Of a stretch of DNA of 64,000 nt, positions 27,000 to 35,131 are shown in pieces. Origin of the DNA: Tildeniella nuda ZEHNDER 1965/U140 (GTDB taxonomy: Bacteria > Cyanobacteriota > Cyanobacteriia > Leptolyngbyales > Leptolyngbyaceae). The stretch's first letter is position 1. Each line of letters opens with the position of its first letter. The stretch is from the NCBI GenBank assembly GCA_019358895.1, contig JAHHIG010000014.1, positions 1 through 64,000 on the forward strand, in the 5' to 3' direction. A program made the translations under genes and the position numbers. Below the pieces are notes generated by a model. That model had not been told where the DNA came from, searched no databases, and was given only the letters and a program-made list of their open reading frames with translations.

Positions 27000-28192
27000 A
27001 AGATCGTCCATTCGATAATTTTAAGGCAGCAGTTACTGATCCTCCACACTTCTTCGGACGCAATAAGCTAATTGAGGAGGTGCAGCAGTTTCCTTTTCGA
27101 ATTCGTGTCCTACTAGGGGGAAAGCGAATTGGAAAAACTAGCACTTTGCGTGCTTTAGAGTGGAACCTGCTTGAGCCTGCACCCAATAAATCTCGTCGAG
27201 CATTTCCAGTTTTTATTAGTCTTCGATACGAACGCCCTAACAGTTTAGATAATCTGCGTTATCTTATGATTGATCAGTTGCGGAACGCTATTGATCGGTG
27301 GCAGAAGACTCCAGGCTTGGTTCTCCGAGAAAAGTATCAGCAGTTTCTGAATCAGTTCGAGAGTGGTGAGGTAACTATTAGTTTTCTAACGGCAATCAAT
27401 GCAAAAGTTAAGATCAATAATCTTGGCCGTGAGCACCTTTTGGACAAAACTGATTTCCAAAAAGCCTTATCCAAGACAATCATTGATCTTCAAAAGTGGG
27501 ACTTTGAAGGAGTTTGCTTTCTATTTGATGAAGCTGTATATCTTGTACGTGAAGGTTGGGCAAACAGTGCCTTGAGCTACTTTCGAAGCATAAAAGATGA
27601 TGACATGGAACTTAGTCCACTGTTTGGTCTCGTTTTGTCTGGCTATCGTGCATTGAAGAACTATCAACAAGAAGTAGGTTCACCGTTGTATGGTTTTGCT
27701 GATTTTCCTTGGCTAGGGGCATTAGAAGATTCTGAAGCAAAACAGTTAATTATCCACCGGATACAAGAGCAACAATTTTTTCTCAATGACTCAGTTAACA
27801 CTATCATGCAATGGACAGGAAATCATCCTTACCTAACTCAACAAATGCTGAACTCAATTTTTGACATTTATCAGACAAATGCAAAAATGAATTGGGAAGC
27901 TTTATTTCATAAATTAATCCGGCAACATGATGTTGACTTTAGTGTCTGGTGGAACAAAAATCAACAGTCCGACGGTTTCAGTGATGCTGAGCGCTTGGTT
28001 TACGAAGCTCTAATTAAGAATCGTCGAGGAACTATTAAGGAGATGTTAAAGCTAGTAAATTTGAGCGAAAGTGAGGTTGAAGATGCTTTAGTAGTACTTT
28101 CTGGTACTGGTGTAATCCAAAGACTAGATGAAGAGTGCTACTCTATTGGCTCACTTCTTTTTGAAACATGGGTAAAACAGCAGAAAAAGTGA
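26984..28192 (+). CDS. single STAND-type P-loop ATPase, paralog of the preceding N-terminal half
   Basis: 402 residues from ATG 26984 (MADKLKDRPFDNFKAAVTD), overlapping the previous stop by 16 nt, with AGAGGA upstream. It follows the first NTPase unit of the preceding protein almost segment by segment: FFGRNKLIEEV, Walker A LGGKRIGKTS, SLRYERPNSLDNLRYL, Walker B VCFLFDEAVYLV and WTGNHPYLTQQM. The winged helix (VNLSESEVEDALVVLSGTGVI) closes it. The two likely arose by duplication and probably act as partners or as sensor and amplifier. Both are AT-richer than the flanking backbone. Confidence 0.75.
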   Translation: MADKLKDRPFDNFKAAVTDPPHFFGRNKLIEEVQQFPFRIRVLLGGKRIGKTSTLRALEWNLLEPAPNKSRRAFPVFISLRYERPNSLDNLRYLMIDQLRNAIDRWQKTPGLVLREKYQQFLNQFESGEVTISFLTAINAKVKINNLGREHLLDKTDFQKALSKTIIDLQKWDFEGVCFLFDEAVYLVREGWANSALSYFRSIKDDDMELSPLFGLVLSGYRALKNYQQEVGSPLYGFADFPWLGALEDSEAKQLIIHRIQEQQFFLNDSVNTIMQWTGNHPYLTQQMLNSIFDIYQTNAKMNWEALFHKLIRQHDVDFSVWWNKNQQSDGFSDAERLVYEALIKNRRGTIKEMLKLVNLSESEVEDALVVLSGTGVIQRLDEECYSIGSLLFETWVKQQKK

Positions 28193-28253
28193 GTATATGG
28201 TGGAAGCCTAGTTAATATCATACGCTTTCAATTTTACTTGTAATGTCTAATTG

Positions 28254-29882
28254 CTACTCAAACAACTCTCGAGGAACGTAAGCAAATCTTGATCGATCGC
28301 CTCCACTCGCAGGTCTCGCATACGTCGCCTGATTCCGAATTGCCTGCATCTGTTCCGATTCCCGCTCCATCGCTGGGGTAAACTGCTGCCGCTGTGCCAA
28401 CAAAGCCTCCAATTCAATTTGCCCCGGTTTGCCTTTGTAAAACGCCTCCTCTGCACAACGCTGCACCGCATTCCCAATCTCAGCAGGGGTACAGATTCGA
28501 TACTCCGTCAACAGTCTGCGCCACTGGTCATCTGTCCAGGGTGATTGACTATTCCCTCGAAATGCTGGAAAGTACTTTGCCAGATGTAGATTGAACACCT
28601 CATACCTGGCTCCCTCATGGGGCAGATCGATAAAGAAAATGTCATCAAACCGACGTACCAGTTCGGGTGGTAGCATTCCGAGACGATTGACGGTTGCGAT
28701 CGTGTAGATCGGTTCCTGGTGTTCCTGCATCCAGGTCAGCAAAGCCGCCGACAGACGACGGGCGATCCCACCATCAGCATTCGAGTCCCAGCCAGCAAAG
28801 CCCTTATCAAAATCGTCCCAATAGAGGACACAAGGAGCCAGGGACGTGACCACAGCAATAAACTCCTTCAAAGCGCGATCGGGGTTTGGGCTACTCAGGA
28901 GAATGCCCCAATTTGCCGCCAGCAAAGGTAACCCCATCTTCTTAGCCGCCAGTTTGGCAGAGAGGCTCTTGCCTGTACCGGGTGGTCCCCACAGCACCAT
29001 CCCCGTAGGCAAGCTCAGCCCATATTGTTGAGCTTCGGGTCGAAGCAGAGAAGCGATCGCCTCCAACCGCCGCTCCAATAAATCCAATCCAGCAGCAGTG
29101 GGCACATCTGGTTCTGCAATATACTCCAGCCCCCGCCCTCGCAGCTTGTTAATTTTATGATCCAGAATCAATTGAATCAGTTGCTCCGAAGAATCCGCAA
29201 ACGTCAGAAGTCTGTCCAGCACCATTTCAATCTCACCCACTGGCAATCCCTGACAAGCCGTAATCAATCGTTGCTGAGCTTCAGAGTCATCCTTGCCAAT
29301 CCAGGGATGCTGGTTACAGAACTGAGACACGAGTCCTTCGGAGAGCTTCGCTAACGCTTGCACCTGTTGGCGATCGGGCATTGCATGAGACAGCACTGAA
29401 ATAAACGGCTGAAGCTCCAATGGTAATTGAACGTAGGTTTCTAGCAAAACCCAATAATGAGGCAACGAATTCCAGAGCGATTGGTGGTAAGCATTCAAGA
29501 GTTGGTAGCAACGTTGCTGGCTCATCTCTGCCACAGTGCTATTCAAAACCCCTTCCAGAAGGTAAATGCCGGGTTCCGGCTGGTCTAGCAAGGATTGGAG
29601 GATGTCTTGCTCTATCGTTTGCGTTGTGGGTTGCAAAATCAGTCTCCCGTGCAGTTCTACCAACTGCTGAAGTGTTGAGTAACCAGGGTTCCAGACATAG
29701 ACTGTTAGTGATCGCGCCTTACCCCATTGATAAAACTGGCTCAACACCGCCATTCGATCCGGAGTCTGATATTCCAGCGCCACGATCGGAGCGTTCTGCT
29801 CGATCAGTTTTATCCAATCCTGCAACTGTCGCATGATCTCAAACTGTAAGGGTTTCCACTGGTTGTAACGAAACAAAAACAC
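28254..29882 (-). CDS. Ycf46-like AAA+ ATPase
   Basis: 542 residues. The N-terminal 250 residues are a helical/alpha-beta region (IVALEYQTPDRM) as in cyanobacterial Ycf46 proteins. The AAA+ core follows with GLSLPTGMVLWGPPGTGKS (Walker A near 300), CVLYWDDFDK (Walker B), a sensor 1 segment YTIATVNRLGMLPPELVRRFDD with the arginine finger, and a lid region rich in helices. Ycf46-type proteins are probable remodelling ATPases of unclear substrate, chromosomally encoded in cyanobacteria and algae; this is a plasmid-type paralog. It converges with the STAND ATPase gene and is divergent from the small genes starting at 29967. Confidence 0.78.
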   Translation of the reverse strand: MFLFRYNQWKPLQFEIMRQLQDWIKLIEQNAPIVALEYQTPDRMAVLSQFYQWGKARSLTVYVWNPGYSTLQQLVELHGRLILQPTTQTIEQDILQSLLDQPEPGIYLLEGVLNSTVAEMSQQRCYQLLNAYHQSLWNSLPHYWVLLETYVQLPLELQPFISVLSHAMPDRQQVQALAKLSEGLVSQFCNQHPWIGKDDSEAQQRLITACQGLPVGEIEMVLDRLLTFADSSEQLIQLILDHKINKLRGRGLEYIAEPDVPTAAGLDLLERRLEAIASLLRPEAQQYGLSLPTGMVLWGPPGTGKSLSAKLAAKKMGLPLLAANWGILLSSPNPDRALKEFIAVVTSLAPCVLYWDDFDKGFAGWDSNADGGIARRLSAALLTWMQEHQEPIYTIATVNRLGMLPPELVRRFDDIFFIDLPHEGARYEVFNLHLAKYFPAFRGNSQSPWTDDQWRRLLTEYRICTPAEIGNAVQRCAEEAFYKGKPGQIELEALLAQRQQFTPAMERESEQMQAIRNQATYARPASGGDRSRFAYVPRELFE

Positions 29883-29966
29883 TCCTTACCTCAGTCAAAT
29901 GGACACTTTTGCCCAACACTGTTATGGAGTGCTATTCAAAACATTGTGGTGTTTGGAGATTGTTAA

Positions 29967-30176
29967 ATGGAGCGCACTAAAATCCTTGAAGTTCCTGCCC
30001 CTAAGTTTGACCTCTATGAACTGGTAACTCTCTATTGGAATAACCGAGAACAGCCCACCCGAATTGTCCAACGGTGGCTCAACATCGATGAATCTGACCA
30101 GGGAGGCTGGTGGTACAAGGTTGCAGAAGATGAGCAGCTCTATCCAGAATCGGTACTCGCACCCCGTAATGATTGA
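29967..30176 (+). CDS. small SH3-like plasmid protein, likely paralog of 6044-6310
   Basis: 69 residues from ATG 29967 (MERTKILEVPAPKFDLYELV). Short strands and aromatic residues (LVTLYW, PTRIVQRWL, GGWWYKVAEDEQLYPESVL) match the pattern of the 88-residue protein near 6.1 kb. It heads a plus-strand group with two acidic-tailed proteins and is divergent from the AAA+ gene. Function unknown. Confidence 0.6.
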   Translation: MERTKILEVPAPKFDLYELVTLYWNNREQPTRIVQRWLNIDESDQGGWWYKVAEDEQLYPESVLAPRND

Positions 30177-30252
30177 ATAATGGTTTTCAAATGGAGGGAA
30201 ATGCCGCTAATGCGGCGAGGGAGGGAAATCCTCAAATTTGGGAGTTTATGAA

Positions 30253-30897
30253 ATGGCAATGACCACAAAACCTCGCACCCCCAACGGCACTCGCAATGGT
30301 GCCACCTCCAAAACGGCTAAACCTAACGGTACAGCCTCAGCCACTAAAGCCAAAGCACCAACGGTTGATGGACCCCCGGAAACTAACGCATCAGCACTGC
30401 TCAAAGAATTGCGGAACTTGGTGTTCAAGGAGTACGGCGTGAAGCTGCAACTCCGGGATGCTCGTGTCTCTACCAAAATTGGGCATGCGACTCGCGAAAA
30501 GCTTGGGCTTGACATTGCCGCTCAGGTGAAGAAGAAGGGTGGTAACAAAAAGTTCGACTGGCAGCGATGGAATACGAAGGTGTTCCCGCGACTATTCGGA
30601 CAACCCGATGCGCTGAAGTACGCGCCAGAAGTGGTGGCGATCCTTATGAGCCTGCTGTATGACACCGTTCGTACTGATCCAGAGCAAGCTGTTGCAGACC
30701 TGGTGGAATTCAACCGGGCATCGCTGGAGCGCCGCAACTCTTTCCAAGCGGAGCAGGATGATGACTTGGATGATGAACTGGATGACGATCTCGATGATGA
30801 CTTGGATGATGAACTGGACGATGAAGCCAGTGATGAACTGGACGATGACTTGGATGACGAGTTAGATGAGGATCTAGACGAAGAAGAAGACGAATAA
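30253..30897 (+). CDS. acidic-tailed plasmid protein
   Basis: 214 residues from ATG 30253 (MAMTTKPRTPNGTRNG). A basic, Thr/Ala/Lys-rich head of about 45 residues leads into a helical core (ALLKELRNLVFKEYGVKLQL, KKFDWQRWNTKVFPRLFG). It ends in some 50 residues made almost only of Asp, Glu and Leu in DDxLDDE repeats. The core shares the FDW..(W/H)N...F pattern with the 144-residue protein at 31105, so these are paralogs. The basic head and acidic tail suggest a nucleic-acid-associated protein or DNA mimic; function unknown. A terminator follows at 30931-30966. The serine-rich opposite-strand frame here is a shadow of the tail. Confidence 0.65.
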   Translation: MAMTTKPRTPNGTRNGATSKTAKPNGTASATKAKAPTVDGPPETNASALLKELRNLVFKEYGVKLQLRDARVSTKIGHATREKLGLDIAAQVKKKGGNKKFDWQRWNTKVFPRLFGQPDALKYAPEVVAILMSLLYDTVRTDPEQAVADLVEFNRASLERRNSFQAEQDDDLDDELDDDLDDDLDDELDDEASDELDDDLDDELDEDLDEEEDE

Positions 30898-30930
30898 CGC
30901 ATTCGGTCTTGCTCACTGCCTGATTGCTTG

Positions 30931-30966
30931 CCCTGCATTAGTTCGGCTGATGCAGGGTTCTTTTTT
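30931..30966 (+). terminator. rho-independent terminator
   Basis: CCCTGCAT (30931-30938) pairs perfectly with ATGCAGGG (30950-30957) around an 11-nt loop and is followed by TTCTTTTTT. It is 33 nt after the stop of the acidic-tailed gene. Confidence 0.85.
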
Positions 30967-31104
30967 CCCGCCCACCTCCCACGCACGCTGAAGCTAAAGG
31001 CAGTAGCAACTGCGGAAGGAATGAAAGCTCGGACTGCGCGAAGCAGGCATCTGTCGATGCGATCGCTGTGAGAAATCCAACTCATTCATAAAGGAGCAAT
31101 TCTC

Positions 31105-31539
31105 ATGGTTACTGCAACTGCAACACGCAAAGCTACAAAAAACACTGCACACAAGGTACCGAAGCACACACCTGCTTTACAACGGGTAATTCCCTATCAG
31201 GAGAAAGTTCGACTGATGGTGATTGAAGTGCTAAGGGAAGAGTCTGGACGAGAGCTGGCAGCATCTGCTCGTTTCACCGGACAGGAGTTCGATTGGGAAC
31301 AGCACAATGCCCAGTTCCGTAAAGACTATGCCGAAACGTTACTCCGGGATCTGTTGACTTATGCTCGCAAGCTCTACGGATTGCAAAATCTGGATGAAGT
31401 GCGCGATCGCCGTGCTGCCCACAAAGCTACTCGCACGGGACGCTTGAATGCGCTCAACGGCTTGAGTACAACGGATGACTTGGATACGGATGAAGAGTTT
31501 GAAGTTGATCTGGAAGAAGACATCAACCTGGATGACTAA
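31105..31539 (+). CDS. acidic-tailed plasmid protein, shorter paralog
   Basis: 144 residues from ATG 31105 (MVTATATRKATKNTAHKV), with AAAGGAGC upstream. A basic head, a helical core (YQEKVRLMVIEVLREESGRE, GQEFDWEQHNAQFRKDYAE) and a shorter acidic tail (TDEEFEVDLEEDINLDD) repeat the design of the 30253 protein. The gap between them contains a terminator, so it probably has its own promoter in 30967-31104. Function unknown. Confidence 0.65.
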   Translation: MVTATATRKATKNTAHKVPKHTPALQRVIPYQEKVRLMVIEVLREESGRELAASARFTGQEFDWEQHNAQFRKDYAETLLRDLLTYARKLYGLQNLDEVRDRRAAHKATRTGRLNALNGLSTTDDLDTDEEFEVDLEEDINLDD

Positions 31540-31570
31540 TTCTTGAGCAGGTTCGGAGGCTACCACTCAA

Positions 31571-31596
31571 ACCCCGGCGATGAGTCGGGGTTTTTC
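31571..31596 (+). terminator. rho-independent terminator
   Basis: ACCCCG (31571-31576) pairs with CGGGGT (31586-31591), followed by a T-run. It lies 32 nt after the stop at 31539. Confidence 0.8.
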
Positions 31597-31621
31597 ATTA
31601 CCGCCCGCCCACCCACGTAGA

Positions 31622-31658
31622 ATGGGGTTTAACCATTGTCCAAGATCGCTTGGACAAT
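31622..31658. repeat. left palindrome and terminal-repeat-like end of the DUF1016 cassette
   Basis: A perfect palindrome, ATTGTCCAAG and CTTGGACAAT around ATCG, lies at 31635-31658. Together with the preceding ATGGGGTTTAACC (31622-31634), the outer 23 nt match the reverse complement of the right end (32910-32888) at 18 of 23 positions. Confidence 0.7.
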
Positions 31659-31677
31659 TAATTTATTCCTAAAAATT

Positions 31678-32757
31678 TTATTCGCTCACATCTGTAGGAT
31701 CTGCGATGCTTGCACCGCGCTTCGCGTTCGCCTCTGCTGCCAGAGCATTTAGCTCCACCTCTAGCTGCTCAATACTGGGCAAACTTCTCTGTAATGGTTC
31801 TGGTAACGTGTCCTTCAGTCGGTAGGTTGCCACTCCCACCGGGTGTTGGATGTACCGCAATGCATATTCCACCGTTGCCTTATTTTTAGACTTGCACAAG
31901 ACAATCCCAATCGTTGGATGATCCATCTCACTCCGCAACAAATCATCCACAGCAGCAATATAGAAGCTCATCTTGCCTGAAAATTCAGGTTCAAACTCAA
32001 CCATCTTCAGGTCAATCACCACATAGCAGTGTAGTTTGACGTGGTAGAAAAGCAGGTCGAGTTTATACTCCTTGCCGCCGACCTCAAGCGAATACTGGCT
32101 ACCCAGGAAGGAAAAGCCCACACCCAGTTCCAGCAAAAAATCTCGAATTCGATCCACCAGTGCCCGTTCAAAATCTCGCTCTTGAGCGGCTTCTGCCAGT
32201 TCCAGAAACTCAAAATTGTAGGGACTTTTCAGGATCTGGCGGGCTAGGTCTGACTGGCTTTGAGGTAGCGTATGGTCAAAATTATTAACGGCATTCCCCA
32301 CTCGCTGATGCAAACCGCTTTCAATCTGATGCACTAGGGCACTGCGGCTCCAGCCATGTTCGATCGTCTTCTGGGCATACCACAGTCGTTCCTCATTGCC
32401 TTTGAGCTTATCCAGCAGCGCAATGTTGTGATACCAGGTAATTTGGCCCATGACTGCTTGAATTACCGTTTCATCCGGAAAGGCTTGGGCAAAGGCTCTC
32501 ATATAGAGCAGATTAGAGCGGGAGAAGCCCTTAATCTCTGGAAAAGCGTGTTTTAGGTCTTTAGATAGGCGTTCAATGACTTTGGCTCCCCACCCTTCCT
32601 GCTGCTGCTTGGCAAGAATAGCACGCCCAATCCTCCAGTACAGAGTCACGAGTTCCCGGTTGACTGCGGTCGCTGCCCGCAGTTGAGCACTCTGAATCCA
32701 TGCTTTGAGGTCATCCAGAAAGCGATCATAGCTATCTGACGACAGGTTGCTTGCCAT
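31678..32757 (-). CDS. DUF1016/YhcG-family PD-(D/E)XK nuclease
   Basis: 359 residues from ATG 32757 (MASNLSSDSYDRFLDDLKAW). A longer open frame to 32910 would read through the right palindrome and is unlikely. The N-half has the DUF1016 helical domain: VNRELVTLYWRIGRAILAKQ, WGAKVIERLSKDLKHAFPE, SRSNLLYMRAF and WYHNIALLDKL. The C-half has a nuclease core: SQYSLEVGGKEYKLDLLFYH (D of the LDLLFY motif), then VVIDLKMVEFEPEFSGKM (DLK) and TIGIVLCKSKNKATVEYAL. YhcG-type proteins are predicted nucleases, often near restriction or mobile genes. This gene stands alone between matching palindromes, 117 nt from the right one and 19 nt from the left one. Confidence 0.85.
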   Translation of the reverse strand: MASNLSSDSYDRFLDDLKAWIQSAQLRAATAVNRELVTLYWRIGRAILAKQQQEGWGAKVIERLSKDLKHAFPEIKGFSRSNLLYMRAFAQAFPDETVIQAVMGQITWYHNIALLDKLKGNEERLWYAQKTIEHGWSRSALVHQIESGLHQRVGNAVNNFDHTLPQSQSDLARQILKSPYNFEFLELAEAAQERDFERALVDRIRDFLLELGVGFSFLGSQYSLEVGGKEYKLDLLFYHVKLHCYVVIDLKMVEFEPEFSGKMSFYIAAVDDLLRSEMDHPTIGIVLCKSKNKATVEYALRYIQHPVGVATYRLKDTLPEPLQRSLPSIEQLEVELNALAAEANAKRGASIADPTDVSE

Positions 32758-32873
32758 TCCTTTCACAAACCAGTACAGGGAGTCTAATCCAGACCTTACT
32801 ATACCGTGCGATTGGGTGAATTGCTTGTTTAGAGAAAGGGGATGAAAAATGATAGGGGAGCATTCAGCTCTTA

Positions 32874-32910
32874 ATTGTCCAAGCGCTCTTGGACGATTGG
32901 CAAAACCCAT
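32874..32910. repeat. right palindrome and terminal-repeat-like end of the DUF1016 cassette
   Basis: ATTGTCCAAG and CTTGGACGAT around CGCT at 32874-32897 differ from the left palindrome by one arm base and the 4-nt loop. The outer sequence ATTGGCAAAACCCAT (to 32910), reverse-complemented, resembles the left outer flank. No clear target duplication was seen beyond the ends. Confidence 0.68.
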
Positions 32911-32925
32911 CCATAGTACCAGAAA

Positions 32926-33459
32926 TTAACTAGCAGGGGCGGGTTCACAGCCAACACCACCGAAAGTTGGAACACTTGAATTTGAGAGCTTTCCAGTGAC
33001 CAATTCATGAACTTGCTGATTTGAAAGTTGTGTGGGTTTTACCTCGATCGTGGTTTTTCCACCCCGGTTAACCTGGATAATCGTGTCTGCCCAGTAAAAT
33101 TGTTCTTGTGAAGGTTGCGAGTATGCTGGGTAGCAGCCTTTTGAGGCGATCGCAACTTTATGCTGTACAGCGGACACGGATGGCAGAGCCACTCCAGCCC
33201 GAACCAGCCTCGCTTCTCCTACTGGACCCCAAAGCTGAAGTTGAGTCGTGATGCAGCGTTTTCCATCCTTTAGTGGTGCAATAATGTTACCGCATACCTC
33301 AACATCCACGTTATAAAGCGGTGGATATTCTGGAATGGAAGGATTTTGCGCTTGAGTGGCTTCATTTCCGCCTCTTGTTGCGCGAGGAGTGCAACCAACG
33401 GCAAGCAGCCCCGCCAAAGTCACGACTGTCCAGTATTGAGTAGTTTTACAAGTCCACAT
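32926..33459 (-). CDS. lipoprotein
   Basis: 177 residues. The N-terminus MWTCKTTQYWTVVTLAGLLAVGCTPRA has a lipobox LAVGC, so lipid attachment at Cys23 and membrane anchoring are expected. The mature part has a low-complexity linker and then a beta-rich domain with cysteines (VEVCGNIIAPLKDGKRC, KGCYPAYSQ, GVGCEPAPAS). It is the last gene of the minus-strand run starting with the actin-like gene at 36645, 32 nt after the preceding stop. Specific role unknown; a surface or envelope role is inferred from the lipobox. Confidence 0.7.
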   Translation of the reverse strand: MWTCKTTQYWTVVTLAGLLAVGCTPRATRGGNEATQAQNPSIPEYPPLYNVDVEVCGNIIAPLKDGKRCITTQLQLWGPVGEARLVRAGVALPSVSAVQHKVAIASKGCYPAYSQPSQEQFYWADTIIQVNRGGKTTIEVKPTQLSNQQVHELVTGKLSNSSVPTFGGVGCEPAPAS

Positions 33460-33491
33460 TGGTAAATTCCCCTCAAACTTTGGATAGATGC

Positions 33492-34280
33492 TTAGTTTCG
33501 TTGAACGGGCGCAAATTCGCGTTGATTAGGAGGCTGAACCCATAACGTGCAGAATCCGGCAGTCGCTTTTCGGTTAGGCAGCATCTCCAGAGTGACACCC
33601 AAGCGCTTAACCTCATTGGCGCAAACAAGCTGACCATTGCGATCGCGGCTCAGCAAGTCCTGATTCCAGTTCATTAGATTACGGGCAAATAGCCCCTCAG
33701 CACTGGTTGCCCAGTCTAAAGCTTTGGCTTGCTCTAGCGTCAGTTGTCGGGGTCCGGCGGGATCAAGGGGGCGACTGGCTTGATACCAGGAGAGTCCGGC
33801 AACGCCCAAAAGTCCTCCTAATCCGGCTGTAGCCAGGAGCAATACCCCGGCTGCAAGCAATGAGGGAACCGAGTGAATAGCCCGCTCAAACTCTGTGCGA
33901 CGAATCAGGGCAGAGACGGTTTGGGCGATCGCCTTTTGATGTCCTTTGATCGCCACCTTTTCGTAGGTCTGGAGCCGATCATATAACTGCGTCTGCCACT
34001 GATCAAACATGGTCTCCATCTCTTGGGGACTGTCTTCTAGCAGCACCTCTAGCCTGCCAGTCGCAACCAGCATCAAGAAGGCTGGATCATCTGGGTCAAT
34101 GCCCGTTTGTACGACAATTTCCCATACTCTGGCTTTGAAAGCATCATCCTTACCGCGAATTGCCAGATCGAGCAGGGTCGGGTAAGGAATCCGATTTAGA
34201 CCTTTGCCTCTGGCAGCCATTGATTCCAGAAATTGATCATCCAGATCCAGAGGTTCTTCTATTTGGCGGGGATTGCTCAT
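33492..34280 (-). CDS. plasmid membrane protein with one transmembrane helix
   Basis: 262 residues. The cytoplasmic part is helical (YPTLLDLAIRGKDDAFKARV, EMETMFDQWQTQLYDRLQTY) up to about 135. A long hydrophobic glycine-rich segment follows (SLLAAGVLLLATAGLGGLLGVAGL). A C-terminal part has two cysteines (LVCANEVKRLG, GFCTLWVQP). This layout resembles proteins encoded beside ParA-like genes on cyanobacterial plasmids (possibly DUF6753, from memory). It lies 14 nt after the ParA-like gene, so they are co-transcribed. A link between the segregation or transfer ATPase and the membrane is possible. Confidence 0.6.
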   Translation of the reverse strand: MSNPRQIEEPLDLDDQFLESMAARGKGLNRIPYPTLLDLAIRGKDDAFKARVWEIVVQTGIDPDDPAFLMLVATGRLEVLLEDSPQEMETMFDQWQTQLYDRLQTYEKVAIKGHQKAIAQTVSALIRRTEFERAIHSVPSLLAAGVLLLATAGLGGLLGVAGLSWYQASRPLDPAGPRQLTLEQAKALDWATSAEGLFARNLMNWNQDLLSRDRNGQLVCANEVKRLGVTLEMLPNRKATAGFCTLWVQPPNQREFAPVQRN

Positions 34281-34294
34281 AAGCCTTACCTCCC

Positions 34295-35122
34295 TTAGCT
34301 TGAACGTTTGCTATTGCGGGATTTAGAGCCGCTTGTTGCTGGTTCAGCCGTTTTAATGTCAGCTTCTCCAGCTTCCATTGGTGATCCATCATTCGCAGTT
34401 GGCTTTGAAGGACTGACTTCCGACTGCGAGAGTTTCCAGATGTTTGCCTGGTCGATCGCTTGATAAGCACTCTTCAGAAACGTATGGAGCCGCTGCTTCC
34501 CCAAAACGCCCAGCTCACCGCTCTCCCTGCCTGCTGAAAAAGCAAGTCGCTTGGCATCAAGGTGATCACGCTCGCGATAACTGAACTTGGGGAAATCAAG
34601 CACAGGGACTTTTTGCTTTGCCAGAAGTTGTTGTAGTTCCTCTCTAACGTCCAAGTGGGACCAGTCATCACAGAGTCCCCAGTTGCGGACAAAAACATGC
34701 TGCACTTTGCCATCAAACTGCTTTAAAGATTGGATGAAAAGCTGCACACTGTCATAGCCGCCGGTGCAGATAAACCACTTGCAGATACTAACTCCATGCT
34801 GCGCTCCCATCTCCAGCACCCCGTTGCGCTCAATCCAATCAGTAACGGCTGGAAAGACCTGAGCTGGGAGATTCACAATCACCGGAGTTTTGATCGCTAG
34901 GTCAAAAATGCGATCGGCATCGTAGGCTTTCCGTTCGGCTTCGCTAAAGATTGCTCGCTCACACCCTTCAGGGTAGACTTCACCCACATCAGGATTACTA
35001 CGATCGGCTTCTACCAACACATAGGGAAGCTGGCGATCGATGCAATATTGCACCATTACGCGAGCAAACAAAGACTTACCGACACCGCCTTTTTCACCAT
35101 CAATGAAATGAATGATTGCCAT
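34295..35122 (-). CDS. ParA/MinD-like P-loop ATPase
   Basis: 275 residues. The N-terminus MAIIHFIDGEKGGVGKSLFA carries the deviant Walker A with its signature lysine (GEKGGVGKS). A strand-turn PYVLVEADRSNPDV and a PVIVNLPAQVFPAV strand in place of the usual D-x-P follow. The C-terminal 40 residues are charged and low complexity. ParA/MinD relatives use ATP-dependent dimerisation to position plasmids or complexes. A DRSN in switch 1 and NLPAQ suggest the MobD/TraL-like plasmid branch rather than classical ParA. It lies 9 nt downstream of the small gene at 35132. Confidence 0.75.
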   Translation of the reverse strand: MAIIHFIDGEKGGVGKSLFARVMVQYCIDRQLPYVLVEADRSNPDVGEVYPEGCERAIFSEAERKAYDADRIFDLAIKTPVIVNLPAQVFPAVTDWIERNGVLEMGAQHGVSICKWFICTGGYDSVQLFIQSLKQFDGKVQHVFVRNWGLCDDWSHLDVREELQQLLAKQKVPVLDFPKFSYRERDHLDAKRLAFSAGRESGELGVLGKQRLHTFLKSAYQAIDQANIWKLSQSEVSPSKPTANDGSPMEAGEADIKTAEPATSGSKSRNSKRSS

Positions 35123-35131
35123 TGCACTCTC

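Noticed and set aside
30522-31085. Minus-strand frame of 187 residues rich in serine
   Set aside because: It is the opposite strand of the Asp/Glu-rich tail of the gene at 30253; the serine run is a codon shadow.
31678-32910. Start of the DUF1016 gene at 32910
   Set aside because: The extra 51 residues come from reading through the right palindrome; ATG 32757 gives the usual N-terminus.
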